Assembly: GCF_029269745.1 (NCBI RefSeq)
Contig: NZ_JARJHT010000001.1
Coordinates: 1,984,001-2,048,000, forward strand
From: Polluticoccus soli
GTDB taxonomy: Bacteria > Bacteroidota > Bacteroidia > Chitinophagales > Chitinophagaceae
Length of the DNA stretch: 64,000 nucleotides
Reading direction: 5' to 3'
Shown here: piece after piece, positions 17,487-27,061 of the stretch
Position numbering within the stretch: position 1 is the first letter of the stretch
Layout of the letters: every line of letters starts with the position of its first letter
Notes under the pieces: generated by a model
What the model was told of the DNA's origin: nothing
The model's input: only the letters and a program-made list of their open reading frames with translations
The model's database searches: none
Program-made: the position numbers and the translations under genes

Positions 17487-18653
17487 ATGAAGCGATTAGC
17501 CATATTGGGTTCAACGGGGTCGATAGGAACACAGGCCCTTGATGTTGTTGCCGCGCATCCGGAGATGTTTGAGGTGGAAGTACTGAGTGCACATAGCAAT
17601 TCTGCATTGCTGGTGCAGCAGGCGCAACGGTTCAATCCCAATGCGATTGTTGTAACCGACAATTCAAAATACCAGGAAGTAAAAGATGCTTTATCGCACC
17701 TGCCTATCAAAGTATTCAGCGGTGCTGAAGCACTTAATGATGTAGTGCAGTGGGATACGGTAGACACCGTGCTCGCCGCTATAGTAGGTTTTGCAGGTCT
17801 GTCGTCTACACTGGCCGCCATTAATGCCGGTAAACGTGTAGCGCTGGCCAACAAGGAAACATTAGTAGTGGCAGGTGAGCTTGTAATGCAGCTGGCACAG
17901 GAAAAAAAGGTGGAGATCATTCCGGTAGACAGCGAACACTCGGCGATATTTCAATGCCTGGTAGGCGAGAATCCTAATAATATTGAGAAAGTAATCCTCA
18001 CGGCTTCGGGCGGACCATTCCTTGGCCGCAAGCCAAACTACCTGGTGAATGTAAAAGCCAGCCATGCGCTGCAGCATCCCAATTGGACGATGGGCGCCAA
18101 AATAACCATCGACAGTGCTACGCTGATGAACAAAGGCCTGGAGATGATAGAGGCCAAGTGGTTGTTTGGATTGCAGAACGACCAGATAGAAGTGATCGTG
18201 CATCCTCAGTCTATCGTACACTCGCTGGTGCAGTTCACCGACAGTTCGGTAAAGGCCCAAATGGGTCTACCGGACATGAAGCTGCCCATCCAGTACGCTA
18301 TTGCTTACCCGCATCGTATTCACAACGACTTTAAAAGGTTCAGTTTCAGGGATTTCGCTAAGCTAACGTTTGAGCAGCCTGATTATAAAACTTTCCGTAA
18401 TCTTGCACTCGCGAAAGAGGCTATGTACCGAGGTGGGAACAGCCCCTGCGTATTGAACGCAGCGAACGAGGTAGTGGTGCACTCATTTTTGCAAAATAAA
18501 GTTAGCTTTATAGAAATGAGCGACATTATAGAAAAGGCAATAGAACATGTTGCCTTTGTCGAACATCCCACCCTGGAAGACTATAAGCATTCTGATGCAG
18601 AGGCACGTATCTATGCAACAGAACTTGTAAAACAAAGCCAGCTTTCGTACTAA
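17487..18653 (+). CDS. dxr: 1-deoxy-D-xylulose 5-phosphate reductoisomerase
   Basis: Dxr (IspC) converts DXP to 2-C-methyl-D-erythritol 4-phosphate with NADPH, the committing step of the MEP isoprenoid pathway. The 388-residue protein has the NADPH loop GSTGSIG (8-14), the NKETLV block near residue 117, the metal-binding PVDSEHSAIFQ near 145 and the ASGGPF substrate loop near 175. It is followed after 20 bp by rseP, an arrangement I recall from other Bacteroidota, and the two are likely cotranscribed. Confidence 0.97.
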   Translation: MKRLAILGSTGSIGTQALDVVAAHPEMFEVEVLSAHSNSALLVQQAQRFNPNAIVVTDNSKYQEVKDALSHLPIKVFSGAEALNDVVQWDTVDTVLAAIVGFAGLSSTLAAINAGKRVALANKETLVVAGELVMQLAQEKKVEIIPVDSEHSAIFQCLVGENPNNIEKVILTASGGPFLGRKPNYLVNVKASHALQHPNWTMGAKITIDSATLMNKGLEMIEAKWLFGLQNDQIEVIVHPQSIVHSLVQFTDSSVKAQMGLPDMKLPIQYAIAYPHRIHNDFKRFSFRDFAKLTFEQPDYKTFRNLALAKEAMYRGGNSPCVLNAANEVVVHSFLQNKVSFIEMSDIIEKAIEHVAFVEHPTLEDYKHSDAEARIYATELVKQSQLSY

Positions 18654-18673
18654 TAGTTTTTTGTAACAACCAC

Positions 18674-20053
18674 ATGCAGTTAAATTCAGTTTTACTTATA
18701 TCTGGTGGCATGGTGCAAGCTTTGCAGCTTCTTGCCGCTCTTTCCCTATTGATCCTTCTTCACGAATTTGGTCACTTCTTTTTTGCGCGCCTGTTCAAAA
18801 CACGCGTAGAGAAATTTTACCTGTTCTTCGACTTCCTGTTCCCGTTCCCTAACGTGCTAAACTTCGCCCTTTTCAAAAAGAAGAAAGGCGATACAGAGTA
18901 CGGTCTTGGCTGGTTCCCGCTGGGTGGCTATGTGAAGATCTCGGGTATGGTGGACGAGAGCATGGATAAAGAACAAATGGAAGCGCCACCGGAGCCATGG
19001 GAGTATCGTTCTAAGAAAGCCTACCAGCGCCTGTTCATCATGCTTGGTGGTATCATCATGAACATCATTGTAGCTATTGGTATATACGCACTGGTATTTG
19101 GCGTATGGGGCGAAGAATACCTGCCAACGCAGAATGCGAAACACGGTATCATGGTAGATAGCACTGCAGAAAGTATTGGTCTTCGCAATGGCGATAAGAT
19201 ACTGGCTGTTGATGGTAAACCGGTTCCTCGCTTCAGGCAGATCATGTCTGAATTCATTTTCAGCGAAGCCAAGTCATTTACTGTTGAACGCAATGGCGCC
19301 AATGTAGATGTACCAATACCTTCAGGAACTATCCGTAAGATCATCAAAGGCCAGCGCAGCACATTTATCCTGCCACGCGTACCGGTTGTTGTATCCAATA
19401 TTGCAGACAAGAGTGAAGCTGAGCGCATGGGTCTGAAAGAAAATGACAGCATCGTTGCGGTTAACGGACAAGCTGTACGATTTGTTGATGAATTTGAAAC
19501 GATCAAGAAAGCTTCTGTAGGCAAGCCTATAGCGCTGACCGTGTATAGAAAAGATGTGTTCGTGTCGCTGAAGGGAACGGTGCCTGAGAATAAGATACTC
19601 GGCTTTGCATGGAAAGGCCCTGAAAGCTTCTTTGCAATGGATAAGATCAAATACAACCCGATAGAGGCAGTAGGCAAAGGCTTTTCTTTCACCGGCGAAC
19701 AGATCAGCAACTACTGGGCGCAGCTGAGGATGATCTTTACATCGAAAGAAATAAAGGCATCTGAAAGCCTCGGCGGTATCATCAGCTTCGGTAAGATATT
19801 CTCTCCGGTGTTTGACTGGCAGGATTTCCTGATGCTGACAGCGTTTGTATCTATCATCCTTGCAGTAATGAACCTGCTTCCTATTCCAGGTCTGGATGGT
19901 GGCTATGTGATCTTCCTGCTGTTTGAATTGATAAGTGGCAGAAAAGTTAGCGACAGGGTGATGGAAAAAGCGACAACAGTAGGCCTGGTCCTGCTGCTCG
20001 GCCTGATGTTATATGCTAATGGTTTGGATATATTCAGGCTATTTAAGAATTAA
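18674..20053 (+). CDS. rseP: RIP zinc metalloprotease RseP (site-2 protease)
   Basis: An intramembrane protease that cuts single-pass membrane proteins such as anti-sigma factors and remnant signal peptides. The zinc motif HEFGH is at residues 30-34, and the second motif PIPGLDGG, supplying the Asp ligand, is near residue 417. The first PDZ domain is around 155-230 and a second around 240-310. Helices flank the catalytic motifs. The total is 459 residues. An internal ATG at 18710 would put HExxH 17 residues from the start, closer to usual, so the true start is uncertain. Probably coexpressed with dxr. Confidence 0.95.
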   Translation: MQLNSVLLISGGMVQALQLLAALSLLILLHEFGHFFFARLFKTRVEKFYLFFDFLFPFPNVLNFALFKKKKGDTEYGLGWFPLGGYVKISGMVDESMDKEQMEAPPEPWEYRSKKAYQRLFIMLGGIIMNIIVAIGIYALVFGVWGEEYLPTQNAKHGIMVDSTAESIGLRNGDKILAVDGKPVPRFRQIMSEFIFSEAKSFTVERNGANVDVPIPSGTIRKIIKGQRSTFILPRVPVVVSNIADKSEAERMGLKENDSIVAVNGQAVRFVDEFETIKKASVGKPIALTVYRKDVFVSLKGTVPENKILGFAWKGPESFFAMDKIKYNPIEAVGKGFSFTGEQISNYWAQLRMIFTSKEIKASESLGGIISFGKIFSPVFDWQDFLMLTAFVSIILAVMNLLPIPGLDGGYVIFLLFELISGRKVSDRVMEKATTVGLVLLLGLMLYANGLDIFRLFKN

Positions 20054-20084
20054 GGTTTTAACAGATCTTAAGGTTGATATTTCG

Positions 20085-20092
20085 TAAATTTG
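20085..20092 (+). promoter_or_regulatory. Possible -7 box (TAAATTTG) upstream of tmRNA
   Basis: TAAATTTG fits TAnnTTTG but lies 73 nt before the mature tmRNA and lacks a TTTG at the right spacing, so a longer precursor would be needed. Confidence 0.3.
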
Positions 20093-20164
20093 CAATAGTT
20101 CTTTGATATTTTACTTTTTACGCGGCAATGCCCATTGCCGTTTGTAAACTGCAAATACTATACT

Positions 20165-20532
20165 GGGGCCGACTGGTTTTGACAGCATAGGGCAGGGTAA
20201 GTAAGCATGTCGTGCGTTGGATAATTAGCACGTAAATCTGAATATTCAAACCAATAAATGGCGAATCTAACTACGCCATGGCTGCCTAATTAAATTTAGA
20301 GCAACCATTTTGGCCGCCGGGGTCGTTGTCCGTTTCTGCCCCCGCCGCCTAACTCAAACCGAACACGGAATAAGCTTTGCAGGGTCGCGATGCAAGGACG
20401 AAAAATTTAGCGTCTAGGGAAATTGTAGGTTCGTCCGGCTCCGGCAATTTTCCGAAATCAAATTCCGGAATACACATGTAGAAAGCTTATCGGGCATATG
20501 TTTGGACGCGGGTTCGAATCCCGCCGGTTCCA
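20165..20532 (+). ncRNA. ssrA: Transfer-messenger RNA (tmRNA), tag GESNYAMAA
   Basis: The 5' end GGGGCCGACTGGTTTTGACA and the 3' end with GGTTCGAATCCCGCC form the alanyl-tRNA-like domain. The acceptor arms GGGGCCG and CGGTTCC pair over 7 bp, counting G-U pairs. The tag frame starts at GGC (20260-20262) and reads Gly-Glu-Ser-Asn-Tyr-Ala-Met-Ala-Ala before TAA (20287-20289). This fits Bacteroidota tags such as GENNYALAA, with the AMAA variant. CCA is not encoded. tmRNA rescues stalled ribosomes with SmpB and marks the product for ClpXP. A terminator follows within 9 nt. Confidence 0.95.
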
Positions 20533-20540
20533 CAAGCTTT

Positions 20541-20562
20541 AAATCGCCTTAGGGCGATTTTT
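20541..20562 (+). terminator. Rho-independent terminator of tmRNA
   Basis: Stem AAATCGCC / GGCGATTT with a TTAG loop and a T-tail directly after the tmRNA 3' end. Confidence 0.85.
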
Positions 20563-20591
20563 GCGTTTATAGAAGTACCTTTCCGTAGCAA

Positions 20592-21020
20592 ATGAAATTG
20601 CAACACCGTATCCCTGGATTAGAAGGCAAGACCGTCATTTTTTTCGATGGTGTATGCGATCTGTGCAATGGCATGGTACAGTTTGTTATTAAGCGGGATA
20701 AAGACAAGCGTTTTCATTTTGCCTCTCTTCAGTCTGAAACAGGACGACGTGTTTTGCAAGCGTTGCCGCCTGAATTAAAAGGTATAGACTCGATTCTGCT
20801 GTATACCAATGAAGAGGTATATGTTGAATCTACCGCGGCCATAAAAATAGCGGCGATGCTGCAGGGCCTGTGGGCAAGCACAAACGCGCTCATGATCATT
20901 CCCGCAGGTATCCGAAATATTTTCTATCGCCTCATTGCCCGCAACCGTTATCGCTGGTTTGGGAAGAGAGATCTGTGCATGGTGCCAACTCCAGAGCTGA
21001 AGGCACGCTTCCTTGATTGA
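20592..21020 (+). CDS. DCC family (DUF393) thiol-disulfide oxidoreductase-like protein
   Basis: A 142-residue protein with the family signature FFDGVCDLCN at 17-26, whose D-x-x-C motif names the DCC family. The predicted thioredoxin-like core follows (FHFASLQSETGRR, SILLYTNEEVYVES). A C-terminal RNRYRWFGKRDLCMVP block carries a further Cys typical of the family. No signal peptide is visible. The family is assigned redox activity by fold, but the substrate is unknown. Confidence 0.88.
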   Translation: MKLQHRIPGLEGKTVIFFDGVCDLCNGMVQFVIKRDKDKRFHFASLQSETGRRVLQALPPELKGIDSILLYTNEEVYVESTAAIKIAAMLQGLWASTNALMIIPAGIRNIFYRLIARNRYRWFGKRDLCMVPTPELKARFLD

Positions 21021-21149
21021 TGTGCTGAGTATAGCTTCTCGTCTCTTGCCCCCATCAGCTTTTTTTACTTTGCATATCAACACCGGCCTCTTCCATAAGC
21101 CAGGCACGAATAGGAGGTAGCTTTGTGTAGTGTTTTAAAAGTAACCCAC

Positions 21150-22481
21150 ATGAAAGCGCTACTTCTCCTCGCTGTGAGCCTGCCGCTATTTATAAACGCT
21201 CAAACCATTCACAACAACAGTTTCGAGAACTGGTACATCGTTAACTACAACGTGCTGGCAAATTGGATGACATCGAATGAGATCACCATTCCGCAATATG
21301 GTGCACCAAATGTGACTAAGATCAGCCCGGGAGTTACCAATTCATCTTTAAGGCTGGCAACGATTGCAGTTGGACTCGATACCATGATCGGGTTTATCAC
21401 TAATGCCGCGGGGCTAACTACAGGAGAAGGGGGAATGCCTTATTCACAGCGGCCAACTGGATTGCAAGGTGATTTCAGGTATAACATAGCACCTCACGAT
21501 ACTGCACGCATCCTGGTATCGTTCAAGCATTCGGGGGTAGTGTTTGCCACCGATATGATCTCTATATGGGGTGCGCAACAATCGTTTGGTCAAAAAAACT
21601 TTTCCCTGCCTGTTATGACAGCATCGGGCCTTACACCTGACTCGGTTGTTATTGCAATAACCTCCGGCGATTTTCTTAACTCGCCTGCGGCAAACAGCTA
21701 TATCGAAATAGACAATCTTGTATTTACAGGGTCCAATCTTACACAGGGCATCAACGGCGATTTTGACAACTGGCTACTCGAATCTTTTGTTGATCTTAAT
21801 GACTGGGCGCCTACAGGTTCTGTATTTCAAACGAGCGATGCATTTTCCGGTAACTATGCTGCGAAGCTTATGTCGAAAAACAATGGTGTTGTTATAGAGG
21901 CAGCAAGTATTAAGCAGAATTTTGTTCCATCCAAAACCATAGATACATTGATCGGCTGGTATAAGTACACATCAAAAACTCCGGATTCTGCCAGCGTCGA
22001 GGTCAATATGGTCGGTATAGGTGGGCCTTCTGCAATAATTACGAAATTCCTTCCCGCCGTAGCCGGTTATACGCAATTCAAAATACCGTTAGTGGGCGCA
22101 AACAGTTCAACAGTGAAGGCAACGATATTGATCGGGTCGTCAAGGTTGAGTCCGTTGATGGGCGATAGCAGTACACTCTATCTCGATTCGCTTGTGATCA
22201 AGCCGCAGGTTGTAGAAGTAAAAGAGGTGGCGAATAATACCAGCGTTCACGTTTATCCTAACCCGGTAAAAGATGTTTTGACTATTGCGATGGACGACGA
22301 CCTTGAAACGAAAGCGGCAGTCGCAGTATATAATTCTACAGGTACCAAAGTGTATTTAGGTATGGCAATTATTCAAGGTGGTAGAGCTGCGATACCTGTA
22401 AAGCAGCTTGCTACCGGTATGTACATTTACGAAGTAAAGCTAGACGAAGCTGAATACAAAGGCAGATTTATGAAAGAATAG
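21150..22481 (+). CDS. Secreted protein with T9SS type A sorting domain
   Basis: I place the start at 21150, where a clean signal peptide begins (MKALLLLAVSLPLFINAQ, cut near residue 18). The 443-residue product contains two similar lectin-like halves, each opening with an N-x-x-F-x-N-W pattern (NNSFENWYIVNYNVLANW and NGDFDNWLLESFVDLNDW), consistent with carbohydrate-binding-like jelly rolls, although I cannot assign a family. The C-terminal 75 residues (VHVYPNPVKD to GRFMKE) are a type A sorting signal for type IX secretion. It converges on the Wzi/RemB-like gene across a terminator. Confidence 0.85.
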   Translation: MKALLLLAVSLPLFINAQTIHNNSFENWYIVNYNVLANWMTSNEITIPQYGAPNVTKISPGVTNSSLRLATIAVGLDTMIGFITNAAGLTTGEGGMPYSQRPTGLQGDFRYNIAPHDTARILVSFKHSGVVFATDMISIWGAQQSFGQKNFSLPVMTASGLTPDSVVIAITSGDFLNSPAANSYIEIDNLVFTGSNLTQGINGDFDNWLLESFVDLNDWAPTGSVFQTSDAFSGNYAAKLMSKNNGVVIEAASIKQNFVPSKTIDTLIGWYKYTSKTPDSASVEVNMVGIGGPSAIITKFLPAVAGYTQFKIPLVGANSSTVKATILIGSSRLSPLMGDSSTLYLDSLVIKPQVVEVKEVANNTSVHVYPNPVKDVLTIAMDDDLETKAAVAVYNSTGTKVYLGMAIIQGGRAAIPVKQLATGMYIYEVKLDEAEYKGRFMKE

Positions 22482-22497
22482 CATTGAAAAGTGGAAT

Positions 22498-22528
22498 AAA
22501 AAAGGATGAGCGCCGCTCATCCTTTTTT
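22498..22528. terminator. Bidirectional rho-independent terminator
   Basis: Perfect stem GGATGAGC / GCTCATCC with a GCC loop, flanked by A6 and T6, between convergent genes. Confidence 0.92.
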
Positions 22529-22529
22529 A

Positions 22530-24221
22530 CTAGTAGAAGTTGTAATCCCGTTTGACAAAATTCAACCGAATACCTGCCTGGATATAACTGGTGGAGGTAG
22601 TGGCAGCGGTACCGGAATATGTGCGGTGTGTAAACCCAAGGTCGATGAACAGGTTTTCTTTTAGCTCGTAAGAACCATTAAGGCTTACCAGCGCACATTT
22701 TGTTTTTACACCACTTATCAGGTCGTACCCGTGCGATACGTCTCCGTCTATGGCGGGGGTACGTGTGTCGTAATCTTTAAAGATGTTGTTACCGAAGTTA
22801 CTCGATGCGGTATCTGCGCCTTTTTCATAGTACATGCCTTTCAAGCTCAGGTATAGGTTCCTTACTGGTTGATAGCGTACTATACCAGTGATCTCTGCAA
22901 AGCTGGCGCCAAGCGGGTGCGCGAGGGGCTGGTTGTAATGCGTATAGTTGGCTATGCTATCAAAGTGCGCGTAGGTGAATGGACGTACCATATTGATCTC
23001 ACCCTGTACGTCGAGATTGTTTACGCCAAATGCGTCGAAGTATTTTCCTCCAAACTGGATGCCGAATTTGTTAGCCCAGTAACCATCGCCTGCCGCCAGT
23101 TCTTTCGAGGTGAATTCGTCTAGGAAGAGCTGACCGTAGAATTGGAGGTGCTTTGCAGCTAGTGCTTTGGCATTAATACCCAGCACCACGTTGTCGGGGC
23201 TACCCAATGCACGCTCAACCTGGCGATACAGTATGATCGGAACCATGTAACCAAACTCGTACCTGTTGACACGATGGAAGATAACGCCTTCAAATAAACC
23301 CAGGTTCAGCCATTTGGTGGCGTTCACGCTTAGGTAGTGCATGGTAGCATACTTGTGCGGAAGCTGTTGGTTGATGCTATTTGTCAGCTGTGGCGTCAAC
23401 TCCATGTACAGGTTCTGGTAGTTCAGTTTCCAGATGCGCGTATTGAGCCTTAGGAAGGCATAGTTGGCACCGAAGTCGCTGAGGAAAAGGCTGCGCATGC
23501 CATCGCCATAGTTATTCTTGTCGTAACCGAAGGTGATGTTGATGTGCTCTTTTATTACAGAGAAATCAAGATATCCCTTTGCCAGCAGGTAATCGTAAGT
23601 ATTGCCGTGGCGAGTAAAGAAGTCAGCACCTGGCACAGCCCTGAAGGTATCTACCCAGTCTGCTACATAAGAGGGCGCCTGCTCCTGGTTGTCGGTGAAG
23701 TAAGTATAGAACCCCAGCTTCTTGCAGATCCAACCCCGTGCTTCAAGCCCACGGTTGCTGGTGAACAACATGCCATCAGGGTTGTTGATTTCATGTATGC
23801 CGCTGGCAGTAAGTACCGGGTTAGCTGAAAGAAAGAAATCTTTGGTCTTTACATATACCAGGTCTGGCTGTTTTTTGTACAGCCTGTTATTGAACCACGG
23901 CCTTTTCGAGTCAATTGCTCCATTTTCATCTTTCGCCCACTCGCCGCTTACCGATATGGCATGGCGTATGTTGTAGCGGTCAAGATTTGAAAGCGATAGC
24001 TCCTGGTTTTCCTGCTGTTTCTCCAGGAAGCGGACCATATATTTTCGGGATACGGGCTTCACGCTTAGAAAGAGATCAGGAGATAACTCGCCCGACCGGG
24101 TTTCCAGCCTGTCCAGTAGGTTGTAATCCTCAGTGCCCGTAGGCAGGTACGTAGTTTGCGCCGATGTAGTCATACTAAGCGTGGTGGCGAAGAGTGCGAG
24201 GTAAACTGTATTTTTAAGCAT
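22530..24221 (-). CDS. Outer-membrane beta-barrel protein, Wzi/RemB-like
   Basis: A 563-residue exported protein with a signal peptide (cut after about residue 21, TSAQ). The body alternates Tyr/Phe-rich strands of outer-membrane barrel type (for example LNITFGYDKNNYGDG, LYLSLKGMYYEKG) and ends in an aromatic Phe-Tyr, as BAM substrates do. The size and N-terminal DYNLLDRLETRSG region resemble the Wzi capsule-assembly family, to which the Flavobacterium gliding protein RemB is related. Capsule attachment or gliding is possible, and the precise role is inferred. It is divergent from pyrC. Confidence 0.65.
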   Translation of the reverse strand: MLKNTVYLALFATTLSMTTSAQTTYLPTGTEDYNLLDRLETRSGELSPDLFLSVKPVSRKYMVRFLEKQQENQELSLSNLDRYNIRHAISVSGEWAKDENGAIDSKRPWFNNRLYKKQPDLVYVKTKDFFLSANPVLTASGIHEINNPDGMLFTSNRGLEARGWICKKLGFYTYFTDNQEQAPSYVADWVDTFRAVPGADFFTRHGNTYDYLLAKGYLDFSVIKEHINITFGYDKNNYGDGMRSLFLSDFGANYAFLRLNTRIWKLNYQNLYMELTPQLTNSINQQLPHKYATMHYLSVNATKWLNLGLFEGVIFHRVNRYEFGYMVPIILYRQVERALGSPDNVVLGINAKALAAKHLQFYGQLFLDEFTSKELAAGDGYWANKFGIQFGGKYFDAFGVNNLDVQGEINMVRPFTYAHFDSIANYTHYNQPLAHPLGASFAEITGIVRYQPVRNLYLSLKGMYYEKGADTASSNFGNNIFKDYDTRTPAIDGDVSHGYDLISGVKTKCALVSLNGSYELKENLFIDLGFTHRTYSGTAATTSTSYIQAGIRLNFVKRDYNFY

Positions 24222-24282
24222 AGGTCAGTTTCTAAAGGTGGTAAGTGGTAACTTGCCCCAAAATTATTCACTTATTCTTATT

Positions 24283-25614
24283 ATGAACAATCTTATTATA
24301 AAAGGTGCGACAATAATTAACGAAGGAAAGGAAGAGCTTAAAGATGTGTTGATAAAAGATGGGCGTATTGATCAGATAGGTGAGCACATCAATCCGCAGG
24401 GTAATATACGTGAGATAAACGCTGAGGGCTTGTATCTCCTTCCCGGTGCTATTGACGACCAGGTGCATTTTCGCGAACCAGGGCTAACGCACAAGGCCAC
24501 AATCGCTTCTGAAGCACGTGCAGCCGTTGCAGGCGGCGTTACCTCGTTTATGGAGATGCCGAATACAAACCCTGCAGCGCTTACACAAGAGCTGCTGGAA
24601 GCAAAATACGAGATCGGTAGAAACACATCAGTAGCCAACTATTCGTTCTTTATGGGTGTGGCCAACGATAATACAGATGAGGTGCTGCGCACCAACGATA
24701 GGAAAAAAGATGTGTGCGGTGTGAAAATATTCATGGGCTCCAGCACCGGGAATATGCTGGTGGATAACTACATAACATTAAACCGTATTTTTTCGGAGTC
24801 TGAACTGCTCATTGCGACACACTGTGAAGATGAACGGATTATCAAAGCCAACAAAGAAAAATATCCTGATGCGAATGATGCCTCCTTCCATCCATTGATA
24901 CGCGACGTGGAAGCTTGTTTTGAGAGTTCGTTCTCAGCGGTACAACTTGCAAAGAAATACAATAGCAGGCTGCACATACTGCATATCTCAACTGCGAAAG
25001 AGCTGCAGTTGTTCACCAATATGTTCCCTTTGGAAGAGAAACGCATCACTTCGGAAGTCTGTGTACACCACCTGCACTTTACGGCCGATGATTATGCACG
25101 TTATGGCAACCTGATAAAATGCAACCCAGCTATCAAGGCTGCGGAAAACAAGAATGCGCTTTGGGACGCGTTGCTGGATGACAGGCTCGATATAATCGCT
25201 ACCGACCATGCTCCGCATACCTGGGAGGAAAAACAACTTCCTTACCAGTCTGCACCATCAGGAGTTCCGCTGGTACAGCACTCTTTACTGCTCATGCTTG
25301 AGTATGTAAAAGCTGGAAAAATATCGCTGGAGAAAGTAGTGGAGAAAATGTGCCATGCACCAGCAACCTGCTTCCAGCTGGCTGAACGCGGATTTATTCG
25401 CGAAGGTTATTTTGCCGACCTGGTATTGGTCGATCTCAACGATACAACCGCCGTTAGCAAAGACAATATTTTGTACCACTGTGGCTGGTCTCCGTTTGAA
25501 GGACACAGTTTCCCCGCACAGATCAAATACACGCTGGTAAACGGTAATGTAGTATATGAGAATGGCAGAATTAACGATTCAGTAAAAGGACAAAGGCTTA
25601 GCTTTAACAGGTAA
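24283..25614 (+). CDS. pyrC: Dihydroorotase
   Basis: Catalyses closure of carbamoyl-aspartate to dihydroorotate in pyrimidine synthesis. The 443-residue amidohydrolase has the metal motif at 58-64 in the form DDQVHFR, with Gln in place of the first His of the usual HxH. I recall this form in other Bacteroidota dihydroorotases. Further motifs are EMPNTNP, THCEDE, LHISTAKE and TDHAPH, the last with the catalytic Asp. The ATG at 24283 gives the standard start; an upstream ATG at 24238 adds an atypical leader. Its TAA overlaps the next ATG by one base (TAATG). Confidence 0.92.
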   Translation: MNNLIIKGATIINEGKEELKDVLIKDGRIDQIGEHINPQGNIREINAEGLYLLPGAIDDQVHFREPGLTHKATIASEARAAVAGGVTSFMEMPNTNPAALTQELLEAKYEIGRNTSVANYSFFMGVANDNTDEVLRTNDRKKDVCGVKIFMGSSTGNMLVDNYITLNRIFSESELLIATHCEDERIIKANKEKYPDANDASFHPLIRDVEACFESSFSAVQLAKKYNSRLHILHISTAKELQLFTNMFPLEEKRITSEVCVHHLHFTADDYARYGNLIKCNPAIKAAENKNALWDALLDDRLDIIATDHAPHTWEEKQLPYQSAPSGVPLVQHSLLLMLEYVKAGKISLEKVVEKMCHAPATCFQLAERGFIREGYFADLVLVDLNDTTAVSKDNILYHCGWSPFEGHSFPAQIKYTLVNGNVVYENGRINDSVKGQRLSFNR

Positions 25615-26948
25615 TGCAGAATGATAAAACTACCCTGAAAGACCTCTCGGTATTCACGGCCGAGATAGGGAGTGGAGTATTTGGGCTTTTGCAGCATACC
25701 ACCAGCACTGTTGGGCAGGATATGTTGAAAAAACAGGTGCTCAATCCGCCGGGTAGTTTTGAAGCATTGCAGGCTGTTCAGGATACTGTAAAATTTTGGG
25801 CAAAGAATGTTGATCAGTGGCCACAGATAATATCAAACGGTACGCTGGTAATGCTGGAGAAATTTTTCGAATCAGCAGATAACAGTAGTGCACCGCCTTC
25901 GGGTTTTGCGCTGATGATGAGCAATTTTTTCCAGAAGCTGCTAAACCGTGGACAATACTTCTTTACCCAATTCTCTATCTCCCATCTTTCCGATTTCCTA
26001 AAAGGCTGCCTGAAGTTTACAGAGCTCTTGAAGCGCGATGACCTACCTGCATTACTCCGCAGTGAACTGGAGGCTATGCAGGAAGAATTGCAGCACAGGT
26101 TAACTAATGATATTGTGCAGGTAGACCAACGTACGCGGTTCAAAGACCTGAGCCGCCTGAGCTTTCATGCGCGTAGGGAGATGAAGAACCCTGTGTATCG
26201 CCTGATAGATCACTATGCGCGGATAGATGCGTGGCGATCGCTGGCGCTGGCTACGATAAAAAACAAGTGGGTATTCCCCGAATTGTTGCCTGCGTCCCCG
26301 GTACATTTTGAGGCAAAAGGCTTGTACCATCCATTGCTGCAGGTACCGGTTGACTACGACATAACCTTCAGCGATCAAAAGAATTTTCTCTTGCTCACCG
26401 GTGCCAACATGTCTGGTAAAACAACCTTCATGCGTGCTATGGGTGTCGGGGCGCTATTGGCTCATTTGGGTACTGGCGTTCCAGCATCGGCAATGCGCAT
26501 CAGCTTTTTGCAGGGCATTATTACCAACATGCATGTCGAAGACAACATCCTTCGCGGCGAAAGTTATTTCCTGGCCGAGGTCCACAGGATGAAGCACACA
26601 TCCGAAAGGCTCTTGCAGCCAGCCCCGCACCTGGTGCTGATGGACGAACTATTTAAAGGCACCAATGTGCACGATGCCTATGAATGTACCCGGGCGGTGG
26701 TTGAGGGCCTGCTGAACCGCCCCCATCACCTGATGATCCTGTCTACCCACTTGTACGAGGTAGCACAGCACTTCAAAGAAACTACGGGCATCCAGTTTGC
26801 CTATTTCGTTACCGACCTGGCCAGCGATGGCAGCTACGAGTTCCGCTACGAGCTTCGCGAGGGCATTTCCAACGACCGCATTGGGTACCGCATACTCCAA
26901 AAGGAAGGAGTGTTGGACCTGTTACGCAGGTCGCCGCGCCAAGGCTAA
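25614..26948 (+). CDS. MutS-like ATPase lacking the mismatch-recognition domain
   Basis: Only the core and ATPase portion of MutS is present in these 444 residues. Walker A TGANMSGKTT is at about 261-270, Walker B LVLMDELFKGTN at about 340-351, and the D-loop region after it is intact. The first 230 residues are helical (lever/clamp-like). There is no mismatch-binding domain, connector or Smr nuclease domain. Many Bacteroidota carry such short MutS-related proteins of unknown function. It is translationally coupled to pyrC through a TAATG junction. It is not expected to act in canonical mismatch repair. Confidence 0.88.
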   Translation: MQNDKTTLKDLSVFTAEIGSGVFGLLQHTTSTVGQDMLKKQVLNPPGSFEALQAVQDTVKFWAKNVDQWPQIISNGTLVMLEKFFESADNSSAPPSGFALMMSNFFQKLLNRGQYFFTQFSISHLSDFLKGCLKFTELLKRDDLPALLRSELEAMQEELQHRLTNDIVQVDQRTRFKDLSRLSFHARREMKNPVYRLIDHYARIDAWRSLALATIKNKWVFPELLPASPVHFEAKGLYHPLLQVPVDYDITFSDQKNFLLLTGANMSGKTTFMRAMGVGALLAHLGTGVPASAMRISFLQGIITNMHVEDNILRGESYFLAEVHRMKHTSERLLQPAPHLVLMDELFKGTNVHDAYECTRAVVEGLLNRPHHLMILSTHLYEVAQHFKETTGIQFAYFVTDLASDGSYEFRYELREGISNDRIGYRILQKEGVLDLLRRSPRQG

Positions 26949-27001
26949 TAGGTCTATAGTTTTAAACAATTTAAAATATGGTGGCAAAGCGGCTTTTCCT
27001 T

Positions 27002-27009
27002 TAATTTTG
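27002..27009 (+). promoter_or_regulatory. Candidate -7 box (TAATTTTG) upstream of the rhomboid pair
   Basis: A perfect TAnnTTTG match 53 nt before the rhomboid start, in the 113-bp gap after the MutS-like gene. No -33 TTTG is seen. Confidence 0.42.
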
Positions 27010-27061
27010 AGGCGTGAGTTATGGCACCGACCGGAAAGAGAAAAAGTAAGAAATTTATAAC

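Noticed and set aside
17336-17920. Upstream extension of the DUF2461 frame
   Set aside because: This part is antisense to dxr. The family-conserved start MLQPATISF is at 17335.
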